Shown: positions 52,309 to 62,033 of the stretch, piece after piece
Numbering within the stretch: position 1 is the first letter of the stretch
Layout: each line of letters begins with the position of its first letter
Origin: Pelotalea chapellei
GTDB lineage: Bacteria; Desulfobacterota; Desulfuromonadia; Geobacterales; Pseudopelobacteraceae
DNA: 64,000 bases
Assembly (NCBI RefSeq): GCF_018531195.1
Contig: NZ_JAHDYS010000011.1
Location: 1-64,000, forward strand
Direction of reading: 5' to 3'
Translations under genes and position numbers: made by a program
Notes under the pieces: generated by a model
Databases searched by the model: none
The model's input: only the letters and a program-made list of their open reading frames with translations
Told to the model about the DNA's origin: nothing

Positions 52309-53439
52309 GTGAAGTACCCGTTTCTCCGTTCCACCCCCCGGTTGTCTGTCCCCCTGTTACTAATCGTCAGCTTTCTTCCTCTAGCCCTTACAGGTTGCCC
52401 GAGTACAAAAAGCGCAGAATCGAAAGTAGCTTCCTCTATTAAAAATGCTGCGCCATCTGGCCCTTCAGCTGCGGTCCTTGCGACGACAACATCGGTCAAG
52501 CCTTCTGCCGTTGTTCTCTCCAATGCCACATCGGCCAAGTCGAGAACCAAATCGACCACGGCGGCAGCGGCCAAAATCAAGTATAATGCCGGAGAAGATC
52601 CCGATTTTGCCAAGCAGAAGGGATGGCCGGTGAAAAGCCCTGCAACGCTGGCCGGCACGATTCTGCCCCAGAAACGCATCGTTGCCTACTATGGCAATCC
52701 CCTCTCCAAGCGCATGGGCGCCTTGGGTGAATATCCCAAGGATGAAATGCTCCGACGCCTGAAGGGAGAAGTAGCTCGTTGGGAAAAAGCAGATCCGGCA
52801 ACGCCGGTACAACCCGCGCTGCATCTGATTGCTGTTGTTGCCCAAGGAGAACCGGGCAAGGCAGGCAAATACCGCATGATCATTCCTGACAACATTGTCA
52901 ACCAGGTCTACGGATGGGCCAAGGAAGCCAACGCACTGCTGTTCATCGATATTCAAACGGGCCACGATGACATTCGCACCATTTTGCCGCGCTTTGAATG
53001 GTTACTGAAAAATCCGGATGTACATCTGGGGATCGATCCCGAATTCAATCTGATCAAGAGCGGAAAAAAGCCGGGTACCAAGATCGGCACCTACGATGCG
53101 GCAGATATAAATTATGCATCCGGCTACCTCAGCAATCTGGTAAAGAAATACAACCTACCCCCCAAGATTTTCACTGTGCATCGTTTTACACGCGGCGGTG
53201 TCACTAACTCCCGTGACATTGCGCTTCGTCCCGAAGTACAGATCATCATGCATATGGATGGATGGGGTGCGCCCTGGCTGAAGCGCGATTCCTACAAGGA
53301 TTACATCGTTGCAGAACCGGTGCAGTACACCGGCTTCAAGCTCTTCTACCACAATGACACCAAAAAAGGCGATCCGCTCATGACGCCCCAGGATCTGCTA
53401 AAACTCCACCCCAAACCGCTCTATGTTCAGTATCAGTGA
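52309..53439 (+). CDS. Lipoprotein of unknown function
   Basis: A 376-residue protein I do not recognise. It has a signal peptide with lipobox LTGC near residue 29, then a Ser/Thr/Ala/Lys-rich linker (residues 30-95), and a globular part from about residue 115 (RIVAYYGNPLSKRMG to LYVQYQ). Motifs HLGIDPEFNLI and IDIQTGHDD, with the beta-alpha pattern of strand ends carrying acidic residues, recall glycoside-hydrolase-like TIM barrels, but no family is claimed. Starts at GTG with GAAGGAG upstream. Monocistronic: terminators lie on both sides. Confidence 0.8.
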   Translation: MKYPFLRSTPRLSVPLLLIVSFLPLALTGCPSTKSAESKVASSIKNAAPSGPSAAVLATTTSVKPSAVVLSNATSAKSRTKSTTAAAAKIKYNAGEDPDFAKQKGWPVKSPATLAGTILPQKRIVAYYGNPLSKRMGALGEYPKDEMLRRLKGEVARWEKADPATPVQPALHLIAVVAQGEPGKAGKYRMIIPDNIVNQVYGWAKEANALLFIDIQTGHDDIRTILPRFEWLLKNPDVHLGIDPEFNLIKSGKKPGTKIGTYDAADINYASGYLSNLVKKYNLPPKIFTVHRFTRGGVTNSRDIALRPEVQIIMHMDGWGAPWLKRDSYKDYIVAEPVQYTGFKLFYHNDTKKGDPLMTPQDLLKLHPKPLYVQYQ

Positions 53440-53486
53440 GGTGTAAGGCCTTGCTTCACTGACAGCACCACGTTCTCGGATTTACA

Positions 53487-53521
53487 GAGCAGGTACTCAT
53501 CCTCGAGTACCTGCTCTTTTT
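53487..53521 (+). terminator. Rho-independent terminator after the lipoprotein gene
   Basis: GAGCAGGTACTC and its perfect complement form a 12-bp stem with a 6-nt loop, followed by five T residues. Confidence 0.93.
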
Positions 53522-53928
53522 CGTCGCCCTCCTCGCCGTATCCCTCGCTGTCGATTTCATAAATTATTTCTAGTTAAATTTTACATATTTTATTTGTTGT
53601 TCACCACATCCCCGCTGCAACCCCACCAAATTAGTAGCCTTTTAAAATTGGCTAAACAATTGCTGACACCAACGCTCTAATACATTAGTCAGAGCCAATA
53701 TAAAATACAGGTTGATCGGAAATGTTTTGAAGAACGTTGATCAAATACTGCCTGTGGTTCCGACAGTTGCACCGTCCACGGTGCAAACAGATCGCTACAG
53801 GAACCCCTACGGAGCGCCACCAATCTCTGACGATGAATTGGTCAATGACGTATCCCGAGGGCCCCCTGCCACTCTTTCTCATGCACCTTTCCACAAATAT
53901 TGTTGAACCCAGATCAAAGGGAGGACCT
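53522..53928. other. Intergenic leader of the multicopper oxidase operon
   Basis: About 400 bases without a credible gene. The first half is AT-rich and contains a sigma-54-type promoter (53648-53664). A perfect 9-bp dyad TTGCACCGT/ACGGTGCAA lies at 53767-53786 within the predicted leader. No riboswitch signature was recognised. Confidence 0.55.
53648..53664 (+). promoter_or_regulatory. Sigma-54-type promoter upstream of the multicopper oxidase operon
   Basis: TTGGCTAAACAATTGCT: GG and GC are exactly ten bases apart and the -24 TTGGC and -12 TTGCT elements match the RpoN consensus. The predicted start near 53676 leaves a leader of about 250 nt. Confidence 0.6.
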
Positions 53929-54210
53929 ATGAAAAGATACAGAATTAAAATCATGTGCCTGGCACTGATGCTGGCCATCATGGGGTGGGGAGTAGCTCCA
54001 GGCATTGCTCAGCCGCCCGATACGATTCAAGCCGGTGCCGCCGTTGATCAAACCATTGTCCAGGAAAGGAAAAAACCGCCTCGCCAGAAAAGACAGGAAG
54101 CTAAAAAACGGCTACAGGAAGCAATCCAGGCACGTAAAGCCAGTCAACTTGCCGAGGCAAGTGCCATCCCCATCGACAACCCCGGCAACGGAAAGGGGAG
54201 TGCCAAATGA
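53929..54210 (+). CDS. Small secreted basic protein coupled to the multicopper oxidase
   Basis: A 93-residue protein of unknown function: signal peptide (MKRYRIKIMCLALMLAIMGW..., cleaved near IAQPP), then a strongly basic helical stretch (about residues 47-75) rich in Lys, Arg, Gln and Ala, and a Gly/Lys end. AAGGGAGG precedes the ATG. Its stop overlaps the start of the multicopper oxidase gene by four bases (ATGA), which indicates coupled translation and a shared job, such as a periplasmic chaperone or a copper-delivery or anchoring partner. No copper-binding Met or His cluster is seen, so the role is open. Confidence 0.75.
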   Translation: MKRYRIKIMCLALMLAIMGWGVAPGIAQPPDTIQAGAAVDQTIVQERKKPPRQKRQEAKKRLQEAIQARKASQLAEASAIPIDNPGNGKGSAK

Positions 54211-57200
54211 ATAAACAAAAGTTCCGTTCATTGGCAGCCTCAGCCCTGGCAGCTGTCGTTATGGCCGTTCCGGCCATGGCAGCCACCCCAACTGGTATCA
54301 ATCCTGCCGTTGATATCACCAAGCCCAACTTTGCCAACAGCCCGAACCTCAGGAAATTTGTCGACTCACTACCGGGCCTGGGAAGTGCCAATCAAAACAA
54401 CCTCGGGCAATACATTCCGGTCGGCAACCCGGATACCACCACCTTTCCGGGGTCGGACTATTACGAAATCGGTCTTCAGGATTATCAGCAGCGGATGCAC
54501 ACCGATCTTCCGGCTCCCGGCACCAGACTCAGGGGCTATAAACAGCTCAACTCAGGAACAGTCGGGCCGACAGATACAGCCAATCAGTACCTCGGCCCTC
54601 TGATCATTGCAAAGCGTGATCGACCCGTGCGCCTCAAGTTCGTCAACCAGCTCGGCATCAACGGTGCCGGAAACCTGTTCCTGCCGGTGGATACGACCGT
54701 AATGGGAGCAGGCATGGGACCGCTGGACATGCCCGGCATGCCGGGAATGAAGGAGAGTTACACCCAGAACCGCGCAACCATCCATCTTCACGGTGGCCTG
54801 ACCCCCTGGATCAGCGACGGTACACCCCACCAGTGGATTACACCGGCTGGTGACACCACCTCCTACAAGAAAGGGCTCAGTTTCCAGAACGTACCCGATA
54901 TGGTCGGGCCGGGCACAGCCATACCCACTCCGGCTCCCGGTGATGGTATCGGAACCTACTACTATCCTAACCAACAAAGCGCCCGACTGATGTTCTACCA
55001 TGACCACGCCTACGGCATCACCCGCCTGAATGTATATGCCGGCGAGGCGGCGGGCTACCTCCTGACCGATCAGACCGAGGAAGATCTGATCTCCGGCACA
55101 AACGTCTCCGGTGTCTTCGGAACCGGCACTCCCCGACAGATTCTTCCCAACCTGGGAGGAGCCTATCGGTATGGTATTCCTCTCATCATCCAGGACAAGA
55201 GCTTCATCAACGAAGCCAGCACTCCGCCAACAGGTTTCCCCACCACAGCGACTCCCACTCCGCTTACCTCGGTAGTGGACCCGCTCTGGTATAACTATGT
55301 GCCTGGCAGTCCCCAGAGCTCCCACGGCAATCTCTGGTTCCCCCATGAATATCTGCCGAACGAGAACATTTATAACGCAAGCGGCTTCAACGAAATGGGT
55401 CGATGGGACTACGCTCCCTGGATGATCCCTCCCATGCAGGTACTCAACAATACCCTGCCCAGCCCGACCATCGTACCCGAAGCTTTCATGGACACTGCTG
55501 TGGTCAACGGCACAGCTTTCCCTTTCCTCGAGTTACCACCGACAGCTGTTCGCTTTCGCATCCTGAACGCCTGCAACGACCGCATGCTCAACCTGCAGTT
55601 GTACAAGGCCGACCCCGCTAATCCAACTGAAGTTAAAATGGTTCCAGCCAGTCCCAATCCGGCTTTCCCGACCTGGCCGAAGGATGGCAGGGATGGCGGT
55701 GTCCCGGATCCTACCACGGCCGGCCCGAGCATGATTCAGATCGGCAACGAAGCTGGATTCCTGGCAAAAGTAGCGGTAGTCCCCCCACAACCGGTGGATT
55801 TCGACTATAACCGCAGGAGCGTCACCTTCGGAGGCGTCACCAGTAAATCTCTGTACCTGCCTCCGGCCGTACGTGCGGATGTCATTGTCGATCTTTCCTC
55901 CTACAAGGATGGCGACACGCTGATCCTGTACAACGATGCTCCCGCACCCATGCCGCTGTTCGATTCGCGCTACGACTACTTCACCGACAATCCGGACCAG
56001 AGCCTGATCGGTGGCGCACCCTCTACACCAGCCGGATTCGGTCCCAATGTTCGGACCATCATGCAGATCCGTATCAAAGGAGCTGCATCTGCCCCCTTTG
56101 ATCTGCCTGCACTTCAGGCAACGCTACCAAAAGCCTTCGCGACATCCCAGGACCGCATTCTGGTACCTGCAGCCGCGTATGGCCCTGCTTACGGCACCAC
56201 CTATCAGAACATCTTTGCCAACAGTGTAGATGAAACGTTGAATGTGACCGGCACGACTCAGCCCGTTGCAAAAGTGATGGTTGAGTTACCCGGTTTCGGA
56301 TATACCACGCCCCCTAGAGTTTCATTTTTTGGCGGCGGCGGCACCGGTGCGGCTGCAACTGCAACGCTTAACGGCGTTACCGGCATTACGCTGGTGACTC
56401 CCGGAAGCGGTTGCACGACTGCTCCAACTGTAAACATTGCGCCGGTTGCCGGAGGTGGCGGTACAGGCGCTACCGCAACAGCAATCGTATCCGGTGGAGT
56501 CGTTACCACCGTGGCCATCACCAACCCAGGTTCCAATTATCTGCTGGCCCCGAACGTCACCTTTACCGGTGGCTGCACCGTGGCACCCACAGCCGTTGCT
56601 AACGTAACGCTTGGCTCAGTCGGCACCATCAACCTGACCAATGCAGGCTCCGGCTACACCTCAGCCCCTCGGGTTTATCTGACCGGCGGTGGCGGCACCG
56701 GCGCCATGGCAGCTGCCATGCTTAATGGAGCTTTGGTGATGAACGGCAAGAATCTGGTCGAAGGCTTTGACATGGAGTTTGGCCGCATGAATGCCGTGCT
56801 CGGCTCCACCCCCAATCCGCTTGCACCGACCGTGGGTGCAGGGCCTATTATCGGTGCAAACTTCTACGTTGATCCACCCACCGAAATCCTGAAGGCAGGC
56901 GAAACCGTACTGTGGCGCCTGAATCACCTGGGAGTAGATTCCCACGCCATTCATTTCCATCTCTTCAACGTACAGGTCGTCAACCGGGTGGACTGGACCA
57001 ATACCGTCAAACCACCTTATGATGACGAACTTGGCTGGAAGGAAACCATCAGAACCAACCCATTCGAGGACATCATTGTGGCAATTCGTCCGGTAGCCAT
57101 GGATCTTCCTTTTGCCCTGCCGGACAGCAACCGGCTGCTCGATGTTACAACACCGGCAGGTTCCACCACTGCATTCCAGCCGGTACTGCCTCCCCCTGGG

Positions 57201-59246
57201 CTGCCCGCAGTTGCCCAGATCAGCAATGTGATGACCAACTTCGGGTGGGAGTATGTGTGGCACTGCCATCTGCTGGGCCACGAAGAAAATGATATGATGC
57301 GCCCGATTGTGTTTCAGCCGGGTGCAGCAGTGGCGACTGTATCACCGACCAACCTGCCCTTCGGCAACCAGCAGCTTAATACCGCAAGCGCAGCCCGGAC
57401 GATAACCCTGTCCAACTCAGCCGCTCCGGGAGTCCAGTCCCTGATCATTTCCGGCATCACTGTCACAGGGGCCAACGCCACTGACTTCGTCCAGACCAAC
57501 ACCTGTGGTCCAAGTCTGGCACCCGGAAAAAGCTGTACCATCAGCGTGATCTTCACACCCTCCAATACGGGTGCACGCAACGCTTCACTTGCCATTAGCA
57601 CCAGCGATCCGGCACGACCGACGGTCAATGCAGCACTGACCGGAACCGGCCTGAATATTCCGGCGGTCCCCACCAGCCTGACTGCAGCCATCACAGGAGC
57701 CACACAGGTTACGCTTAGCTGGGTTGATGCCTCCAACAATGAAACCAGCTTTGGCGTGTGGCGTTCAGTAAACGGCGCGGCTGCGACACAGATCGCAACA
57801 GTCACCCGTACCGCCACCCAATCCACGGCCACCGGTGGCACGGTGACCTATATCAATACAGGACTCACGGCCGGCACCATCTACTCTTACTATGTAACCG
57901 CAATAAACGGGCTGGGTGCATCAGCCGCGTCGAATACGGCTACAGTGAATTTTTCGGGCCCCTCTGCCCCCACGGGACTGACAGCAACACGTTCGCCGGC
58001 AACACAGGTTGTTCTGAACTGGACCGACACCTCCGACAACGAGGCCAGCTTCGGTATCCAAAGAGCAACAAATGCAGCCTTTTCAGCGGGACTGACCACC
58101 TTTACCGCCGCAGCCAATGCCACGACTTTCACTAACACCGTGCCATCGGCAACCGCCACCTATTACTTCCGGGTGCGGGCGGTCAACCCGGTCGGCAATT
58201 CTGCCTGGGTAACGGTGGGTCCAGTCGCACCAGCCCCGCCCGTCACCGTAACTGCAGTGTCACCCGCGATTGACACAACTGCCGGGGGTACCGTGGTGAC
58301 CCTCACCGGAACTAATTTCGTAACCGGTGCTACGGTCAGCTTTGGCGGAACTGCCGCCACAGCTGTAACCGTGGTCAGCAGCACATCAATAACAGCCACA
58401 ACGCCAGCCCATGCCATCGGCCTGGTTGCCGTGACCGTCACCAACACCGACACAAGTACCGGTACACTCGCCAATGGATTCACCTACACCGCAACACCGA
58501 CCGTAACATCGGTTGCTCCGAACAGTGGTTCAACGGCAGGGGGCACAGCTGTGACCATTACCGGCACTAATTTTGTTGCCGGTGCTACGGTCAGCTTTGG
58601 CGGAACCGCCGCGACCGCGGTAACAGTAGTCAGCAGCACATCAATAACCGCCACAACTCCGCCCAATGCACTTGGTGCGGTAGCAGTGACCGTGACCAAC
58701 CCCGGCAATCTAAGCGCAACCCTGGCCAACGGGTTCACCTATGTCACTATAGCCCCCGTCACCTACACCCTTTTCCCGGCCACGGCAGTGCCTGTAGTGG
58801 CAGCAGAGCAGGATGCTGCAGCAGTTGAGCTGGGAATGAAATTCACCTCCACTGCAGCGGGACGTGTTACCGGGGTGCGTTTTTACAAGAGCACAGCCAA
58901 CACCGGCACCCATCTGGGCAGTCTCTGGTCCAGCACAGGTACACTGCTCGCCCAGGTGACTTTTACCGGTGAGTCTCCCTCAGGATGGCAGCAGATGAAC
59001 TTCACGACACCGGTAGCGATCACACCGAACACCACCTACGTGATCTCCTATCACACCAACACCGGCTTCTATGCCGATGATCTTAACTATTTCACCACGG
59101 CCAGAACCAACGGACCATTGACCGCTCCGGCCGAAACGGCAGCCAGTCCGAATGGGGTCTACAGATACAGTGCTACCCCAAGCTTCCCGAATTCGGGCTA
59201 TCTGAGCAGCAATTATTGGGTTGATGTAGTCCTGACCGTACCCTAG
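54207..59246 (+). CDS. Giant secreted multicopper oxidase (OmpB-like) with adhesion-type tail
   Basis: A 1,679-residue secreted protein (signal peptide cleaved near AMAATP). Copper-binding motifs: HLHGG near residue 193, HDHAYG near 265, HAIHFHLF near 911 and WHCHLLGHEENDMM near 1015, a complete set for types 1, 2 and 3 copper. A Gly/Thr/Ala-rich repeat block (about 688-845) is inserted before the last cupredoxin domain. The tail holds an ASPM/HYDIN-type domain (about 1048-1150), two Fn3 domains (1152-1341), two IPT/TIG domains (1347-1513) and a DUF4082 domain (1515-1679). Relatives in Geobacter (OmpB) are surface multicopper proteins needed for Fe(III) oxide use; that role here is inferred. 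Preceded by a coupled small gene. Confidence 0.9.
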   Translation: MNKQKFRSLAASALAAVVMAVPAMAATPTGINPAVDITKPNFANSPNLRKFVDSLPGLGSANQNNLGQYIPVGNPDTTTFPGSDYYEIGLQDYQQRMHTDLPAPGTRLRGYKQLNSGTVGPTDTANQYLGPLIIAKRDRPVRLKFVNQLGINGAGNLFLPVDTTVMGAGMGPLDMPGMPGMKESYTQNRATIHLHGGLTPWISDGTPHQWITPAGDTTSYKKGLSFQNVPDMVGPGTAIPTPAPGDGIGTYYYPNQQSARLMFYHDHAYGITRLNVYAGEAAGYLLTDQTEEDLISGTNVSGVFGTGTPRQILPNLGGAYRYGIPLIIQDKSFINEASTPPTGFPTTATPTPLTSVVDPLWYNYVPGSPQSSHGNLWFPHEYLPNENIYNASGFNEMGRWDYAPWMIPPMQVLNNTLPSPTIVPEAFMDTAVVNGTAFPFLELPPTAVRFRILNACNDRMLNLQLYKADPANPTEVKMVPASPNPAFPTWPKDGRDGGVPDPTTAGPSMIQIGNEAGFLAKVAVVPPQPVDFDYNRRSVTFGGVTSKSLYLPPAVRADVIVDLSSYKDGDTLILYNDAPAPMPLFDSRYDYFTDNPDQSLIGGAPSTPAGFGPNVRTIMQIRIKGAASAPFDLPALQATLPKAFATSQDRILVPAAAYGPAYGTTYQNIFANSVDETLNVTGTTQPVAKVMVELPGFGYTTPPRVSFFGGGGTGAAATATLNGVTGITLVTPGSGCTTAPTVNIAPVAGGGGTGATATAIVSGGVVTTVAITNPGSNYLLAPNVTFTGGCTVAPTAVANVTLGSVGTINLTNAGSGYTSAPRVYLTGGGGTGAMAAAMLNGALVMNGKNLVEGFDMEFGRMNAVLGSTPNPLAPTVGAGPIIGANFYVDPPTEILKAGETVLWRLNHLGVDSHAIHFHLFNVQVVNRVDWTNTVKPPYDDELGWKETIRTNPFEDIIVAIRPVAMDLPFALPDSNRLLDVTTPAGSTTAFQPVLPPPGLPAVAQISNVMTNFGWEYVWHCHLLGHEENDMMRPIVFQPGAAVATVSPTNLPFGNQQLNTASAARTITLSNSAAPGVQSLIISGITVTGANATDFVQTNTCGPSLAPGKSCTISVIFTPSNTGARNASLAISTSDPARPTVNAALTGTGLNIPAVPTSLTAAITGATQVTLSWVDASNNETSFGVWRSVNGAAATQIATVTRTATQSTATGGTVTYINTGLTAGTIYSYYVTAINGLGASAASNTATVNFSGPSAPTGLTATRSPATQVVLNWTDTSDNEASFGIQRATNAAFSAGLTTFTAAANATTFTNTVPSATATYYFRVRAVNPVGNSAWVTVGPVAPAPPVTVTAVSPAIDTTAGGTVVTLTGTNFVTGATVSFGGTAATAVTVVSSTSITATTPAHAIGLVAVTVTNTDTSTGTLANGFTYTATPTVTSVAPNSGSTAGGTAVTITGTNFVAGATVSFGGTAATAVTVVSSTSITATTPPNALGAVAVTVTNPGNLSATLANGFTYVTIAPVTYTLFPATAVPVVAAEQDAAAVELGMKFTSTAAGRVTGVRFYKSTANTGTHLGSLWSSTGTLLAQVTFTGESPSGWQQMNFTTPVAITPNTTYVISYHTNTGFYADDLNYFTTARTNGPLTAPAETAASPNGVYRYSATPSFPNSGYLSSNYWVDVVLTVP

Positions 59247-59262
59247 GACCATTACCCGAACG

Positions 59263-59298
59263 AAAAAAGCGGACGACATTCAATGTCGCCCGCTTTTT
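59263..59298. terminator. Bidirectional terminator after the multicopper oxidase
   Basis: AAAAAGCGG, then CGACATT, pairs with AATGTCG and CCGCTTTTT across a one-base loop. The A and T tracts allow use in both directions. Nearly the same sequence recurs at 62034-62073. Confidence 0.88.
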
Positions 59299-59335
59299 CA
59301 AAGTATTCCTGAAAAGGGAAGATCAAGGAGGAAAG

Positions 59336-60460
59336 ATGTTATCCGCAAATCTATTCCTGGTTCTTGCAATTTTACAGATGATACTGGTTGGGTGTGTTGG
59401 AGATATAGATGTTCCTCAAGAAGAAAAACCAGCAGTGACAAATTTAACAGTTATTGGCCTTGAAAAAGCACAGCCTGTAGAGGTGAGTTATGTTGATATA
59501 ACTGTAACTGACTCAGTTAGCAAGTACCACTCCTTCCAGTATGCCTTGGATACTGAAAAGACCTACTCTGAAGGTTCCTGGAATATGCCGATAACATTGA
59601 CCGCCTCCTCTGAAGGGAATCACATCCTGTATTTGAAAGGGGTGTATAGTAATGGGCAGTCCGACGCCGCTATGTCCATAAATTTCACTGTCCGCACCCT
59701 GTCTAAAACAGGCAGTGGCAGGTATAGTGGCGATTCTCTGGTGTATTACTCCAATTACAGCAGCATGAAAATCAATTTTGTAACGTACTCAGGAGCAAGG
59801 AACAAAGGCAATCTTTCAGGCAAACTCTGGGTTGAAAACGCACGCGAATTCAACATGTCAGGGGTTTCCATTGACAACCAGCAGTGGCCGTCAAGCGTAG
59901 AAGCATTGCTGACAGGAACGATTGCTCCTGAATCGATGCGAATATCAGGCGAAGGCTATTACCAATGCCTGAACCTGAAATATCTGGGAACTGACCTGAA
60001 CAAGGGGAGCACATCAGGGGATATAAGACTGTACCGGGATGACATCAAGAAAACCCTCGTCGCAAGCAGCAACAATATGCACGCTTACAACCAAACCGGG
60101 CTGCCAGACCTGCAGTCAGTTCTAACCTTATACACTTTCGACAACCGTTATTTTTACGGCCACATAAGGCTCATCAACCCCTCGTTAAAGAAAGTGCTTT
60201 CCTATGACGTCAAGGGTGACGCTGGAGCTAATGGTCTGGTTGGGGATAACAATGGAATCATATTGTCCTTGACCAAACCATTCGGATACATAGCAAAAGC
60301 AACGCCTGCCCCTCCACAAGCCGGTACAGGTTTTGTGACAGTTGTATCCGATGCCGGCACATTACGCGTAAACCAGATGAGCCTCAACTTGCCTGGATAC
60401 GCCATTTATGATTCCATACCTGCGAGTATCAGCATGAGGAAAACTTTTCCGAAGTTATAA
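59336..60460 (+). CDS. Lipoprotein of unknown function
   Basis: A 374-residue lipoprotein: hydrophobic start and lipobox LVGC near residue 20. The first 100 residues after it look like a bacterial Ig-like beta-sandwich (VSYVDITVTDSVSKYHSFQYALD... HILYLKGVYSNGQSD); the rest is rich in Tyr, Ser and Gly strands without a motif I know. GGAGGAAAG precedes the ATG. It has its own terminator and lies between the multicopper oxidase and the peroxidase, so a shared surface or metal-related role is possible but not shown. Composition is more AT-rich than in the oxidase. Confidence 0.75.
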   Translation: MLSANLFLVLAILQMILVGCVGDIDVPQEEKPAVTNLTVIGLEKAQPVEVSYVDITVTDSVSKYHSFQYALDTEKTYSEGSWNMPITLTASSEGNHILYLKGVYSNGQSDAAMSINFTVRTLSKTGSGRYSGDSLVYYSNYSSMKINFVTYSGARNKGNLSGKLWVENAREFNMSGVSIDNQQWPSSVEALLTGTIAPESMRISGEGYYQCLNLKYLGTDLNKGSTSGDIRLYRDDIKKTLVASSNNMHAYNQTGLPDLQSVLTLYTFDNRYFYGHIRLINPSLKKVLSYDVKGDAGANGLVGDNNGIILSLTKPFGYIAKATPAPPQAGTGFVTVVSDAGTLRVNQMSLNLPGYAIYDSIPASISMRKTFPKL

Positions 60461-60513
60461 TTAGAACAAATATATCGTTAGGCAGATGTAATAACCGAAA
60501 ATGGAGATACAGA

Positions 60514-60557
60514 CAGCAAAAGGGGGCACAGCATAAGCTGTTACCCCTTTTGCTTTT
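60514..60557 (+). terminator. Rho-independent terminator after the lipoprotein gene
   Basis: AGCAAAAGGGG and CCCCTTTTGCT arms with an inner ACAGC/GCTGT stem are followed by four further T residues. Confidence 0.88.
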
Positions 60558-60797
60558 TGAGTCGTAACGATGCCACGAGCAGCAGTTACAGCACATAAAT
60601 GCATGACAGCATTTGCCGTCGCCGATCCGTCCGCAAGAAGCCAACTAAAATAATTAAAAACAAATAATTATATAAAAACAATAGCTTAGAAACTTGCAAT
60701 CATTCGATCAGGTGGTTTACTTGAGGCTGGCAGTTAAATTTCGCTTAGCGTGTAGTTGGAAGATATTTGAAAAACTATGCGCGAGAGGAGCAACTAC
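60558..60797. other. Intergenic region before the peroxidase gene
   Basis: AT-rich in its second half; no gene or recognised RNA is visible. No convincing sigma-70 or sigma-54 promoter was found by eye, though the peroxidase gene must have one here because a strong terminator precedes the region. Confidence 0.4.
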
Positions 60798-62003
60798 ATG
60801 AAGAAAATGCTGGTCGGATTTTGCCTGTTACTGTCGATGCCTACCATCGGAACTGCGGCACTTTCACCGGTGGAGGAGCTTGGCAAGAAACTCTTTTTCG
60901 ACGCGAAGCTCTCCACCCCCGGAGGGCAGTCGTGTGCGGCCTGCCATGCGCCCGAAGTCGGCTGGACCGGTCCTTCATCGAGCATCAATGCAGCCGGTGC
61001 CGTTTATCCCGGCGCGGTTCATACCAAATTCGGCAACCGCAAGCCTCCTTCAGCCGCCTATGGCGGCGGAAGCCCTCCCTTTCATTATGATTCGGGCAGT
61101 AGGTCGTTCTCTGGAGGGATGTTCTGGGACGGACGTGCAACCGGGGAAGGGACGCAAATGTTGATGCTTGCTCTATTTGGAACCGTTGACGGTGCCCCTC
61201 TGGCGGATCAGGCGATGGGCCCATTCCTCAATACACTGGAACAGCACAACCCCAACATGAAAAAGGTGTGCCTGGACGTCCGCAAAGGATATGCACCCCA
61301 GTGGAATGCGGCCTTCCCCACCATGCCTATCGACTGCGGAGATGGTTTGGGAACGACGTATCAACTCATTGCCGTGGCGATTGCTGCCTACGAGAAGTCG
61401 TCGGAAGTGAATCCCTATACCTCAAAATATGATTACTACCTACGCAACCAGGCACAATTGACCGCCGCAGAGACACGTGGACTGCAACTTTTCGAGGGGA
61501 AGGCTAAATGTTCAGCCTGTCATCCGGCACCAGCATTCACAGATTTCACCTACGACAATCTTGGTCTGCCAAAGAATCCACAGAACCCCTTCTACGGCAT
61601 GCCTCCAAGTATCAACCCGCAACGTGACGCCTGGGTTGACCCCGGCCTCGGCGGTTATCTACAAACCTTGCCGGAAAGCTACTTTACCGGTCTCCAACTG
61701 GAAAAAGCGGCTACGGTTGCAGCAAATCTCGGCAAGCACAAGGTTCCGACCCTGCGCAACCTCGACCTGCGACCATCCCCCAGTTTCACGAAAACCTACG
61801 GACATAACGGAACGTTCAAGTCGCTGGAACAGATCGTAACATTTTACAACCAGCGCAACGCCATGATCGCCCAGGGCCAGATCGTCCCCGAGGTGCCTGC
61901 AAACATTAATGAAACCGAGCTGGGAAATCTGGGGTTGACCGCACAGGAAGAGGCGGACCTGGTGGCGTTTCTACGAACGCTTAATGACGGTTACAAACCA
62001 TAA
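60798..62003 (+). CDS. Diheme cytochrome c peroxidase, MacA/CcpA-like
   Basis: A 401-residue periplasmic enzyme with a signal peptide (cleaved near GTAAL) and two heme motifs, CAACH at about residue 46 and CSACH near residue 237. Family marks include GKKLFFDAKLS at the mature start, FWDGRA near residue 112 and RNLDLRPSP...YGHNGTFKSLEQIVTFYN near the end. The protein reduces hydrogen peroxide with electrons from small cytochromes; in Geobacter, MacA of this family has also been linked to electron transfer to Fe(III). ATG 60798 follows GAGAGGAG. Monocistronic between terminators. Confidence 0.92.
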   Translation: MKKMLVGFCLLLSMPTIGTAALSPVEELGKKLFFDAKLSTPGGQSCAACHAPEVGWTGPSSSINAAGAVYPGAVHTKFGNRKPPSAAYGGGSPPFHYDSGSRSFSGGMFWDGRATGEGTQMLMLALFGTVDGAPLADQAMGPFLNTLEQHNPNMKKVCLDVRKGYAPQWNAAFPTMPIDCGDGLGTTYQLIAVAIAAYEKSSEVNPYTSKYDYYLRNQAQLTAAETRGLQLFEGKAKCSACHPAPAFTDFTYDNLGLPKNPQNPFYGMPPSINPQRDAWVDPGLGGYLQTLPESYFTGLQLEKAATVAANLGKHKVPTLRNLDLRPSPSFTKTYGHNGTFKSLEQIVTFYNQRNAMIAQGQIVPEVPANINETELGNLGLTAQEEADLVAFLRTLNDGYKP

Positions 62004-62033
62004 CCAAAAAACCTAAAACAGCAAAACTGGCAC

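Noticed and set aside
53767-53786. Dyad TTGCACCGT/ACGGTGCAA as a terminator or GEMM riboswitch part
   Set aside because: No T tract follows and none of the conserved c-di-GMP or cAMP-GMP aptamer segments is present.
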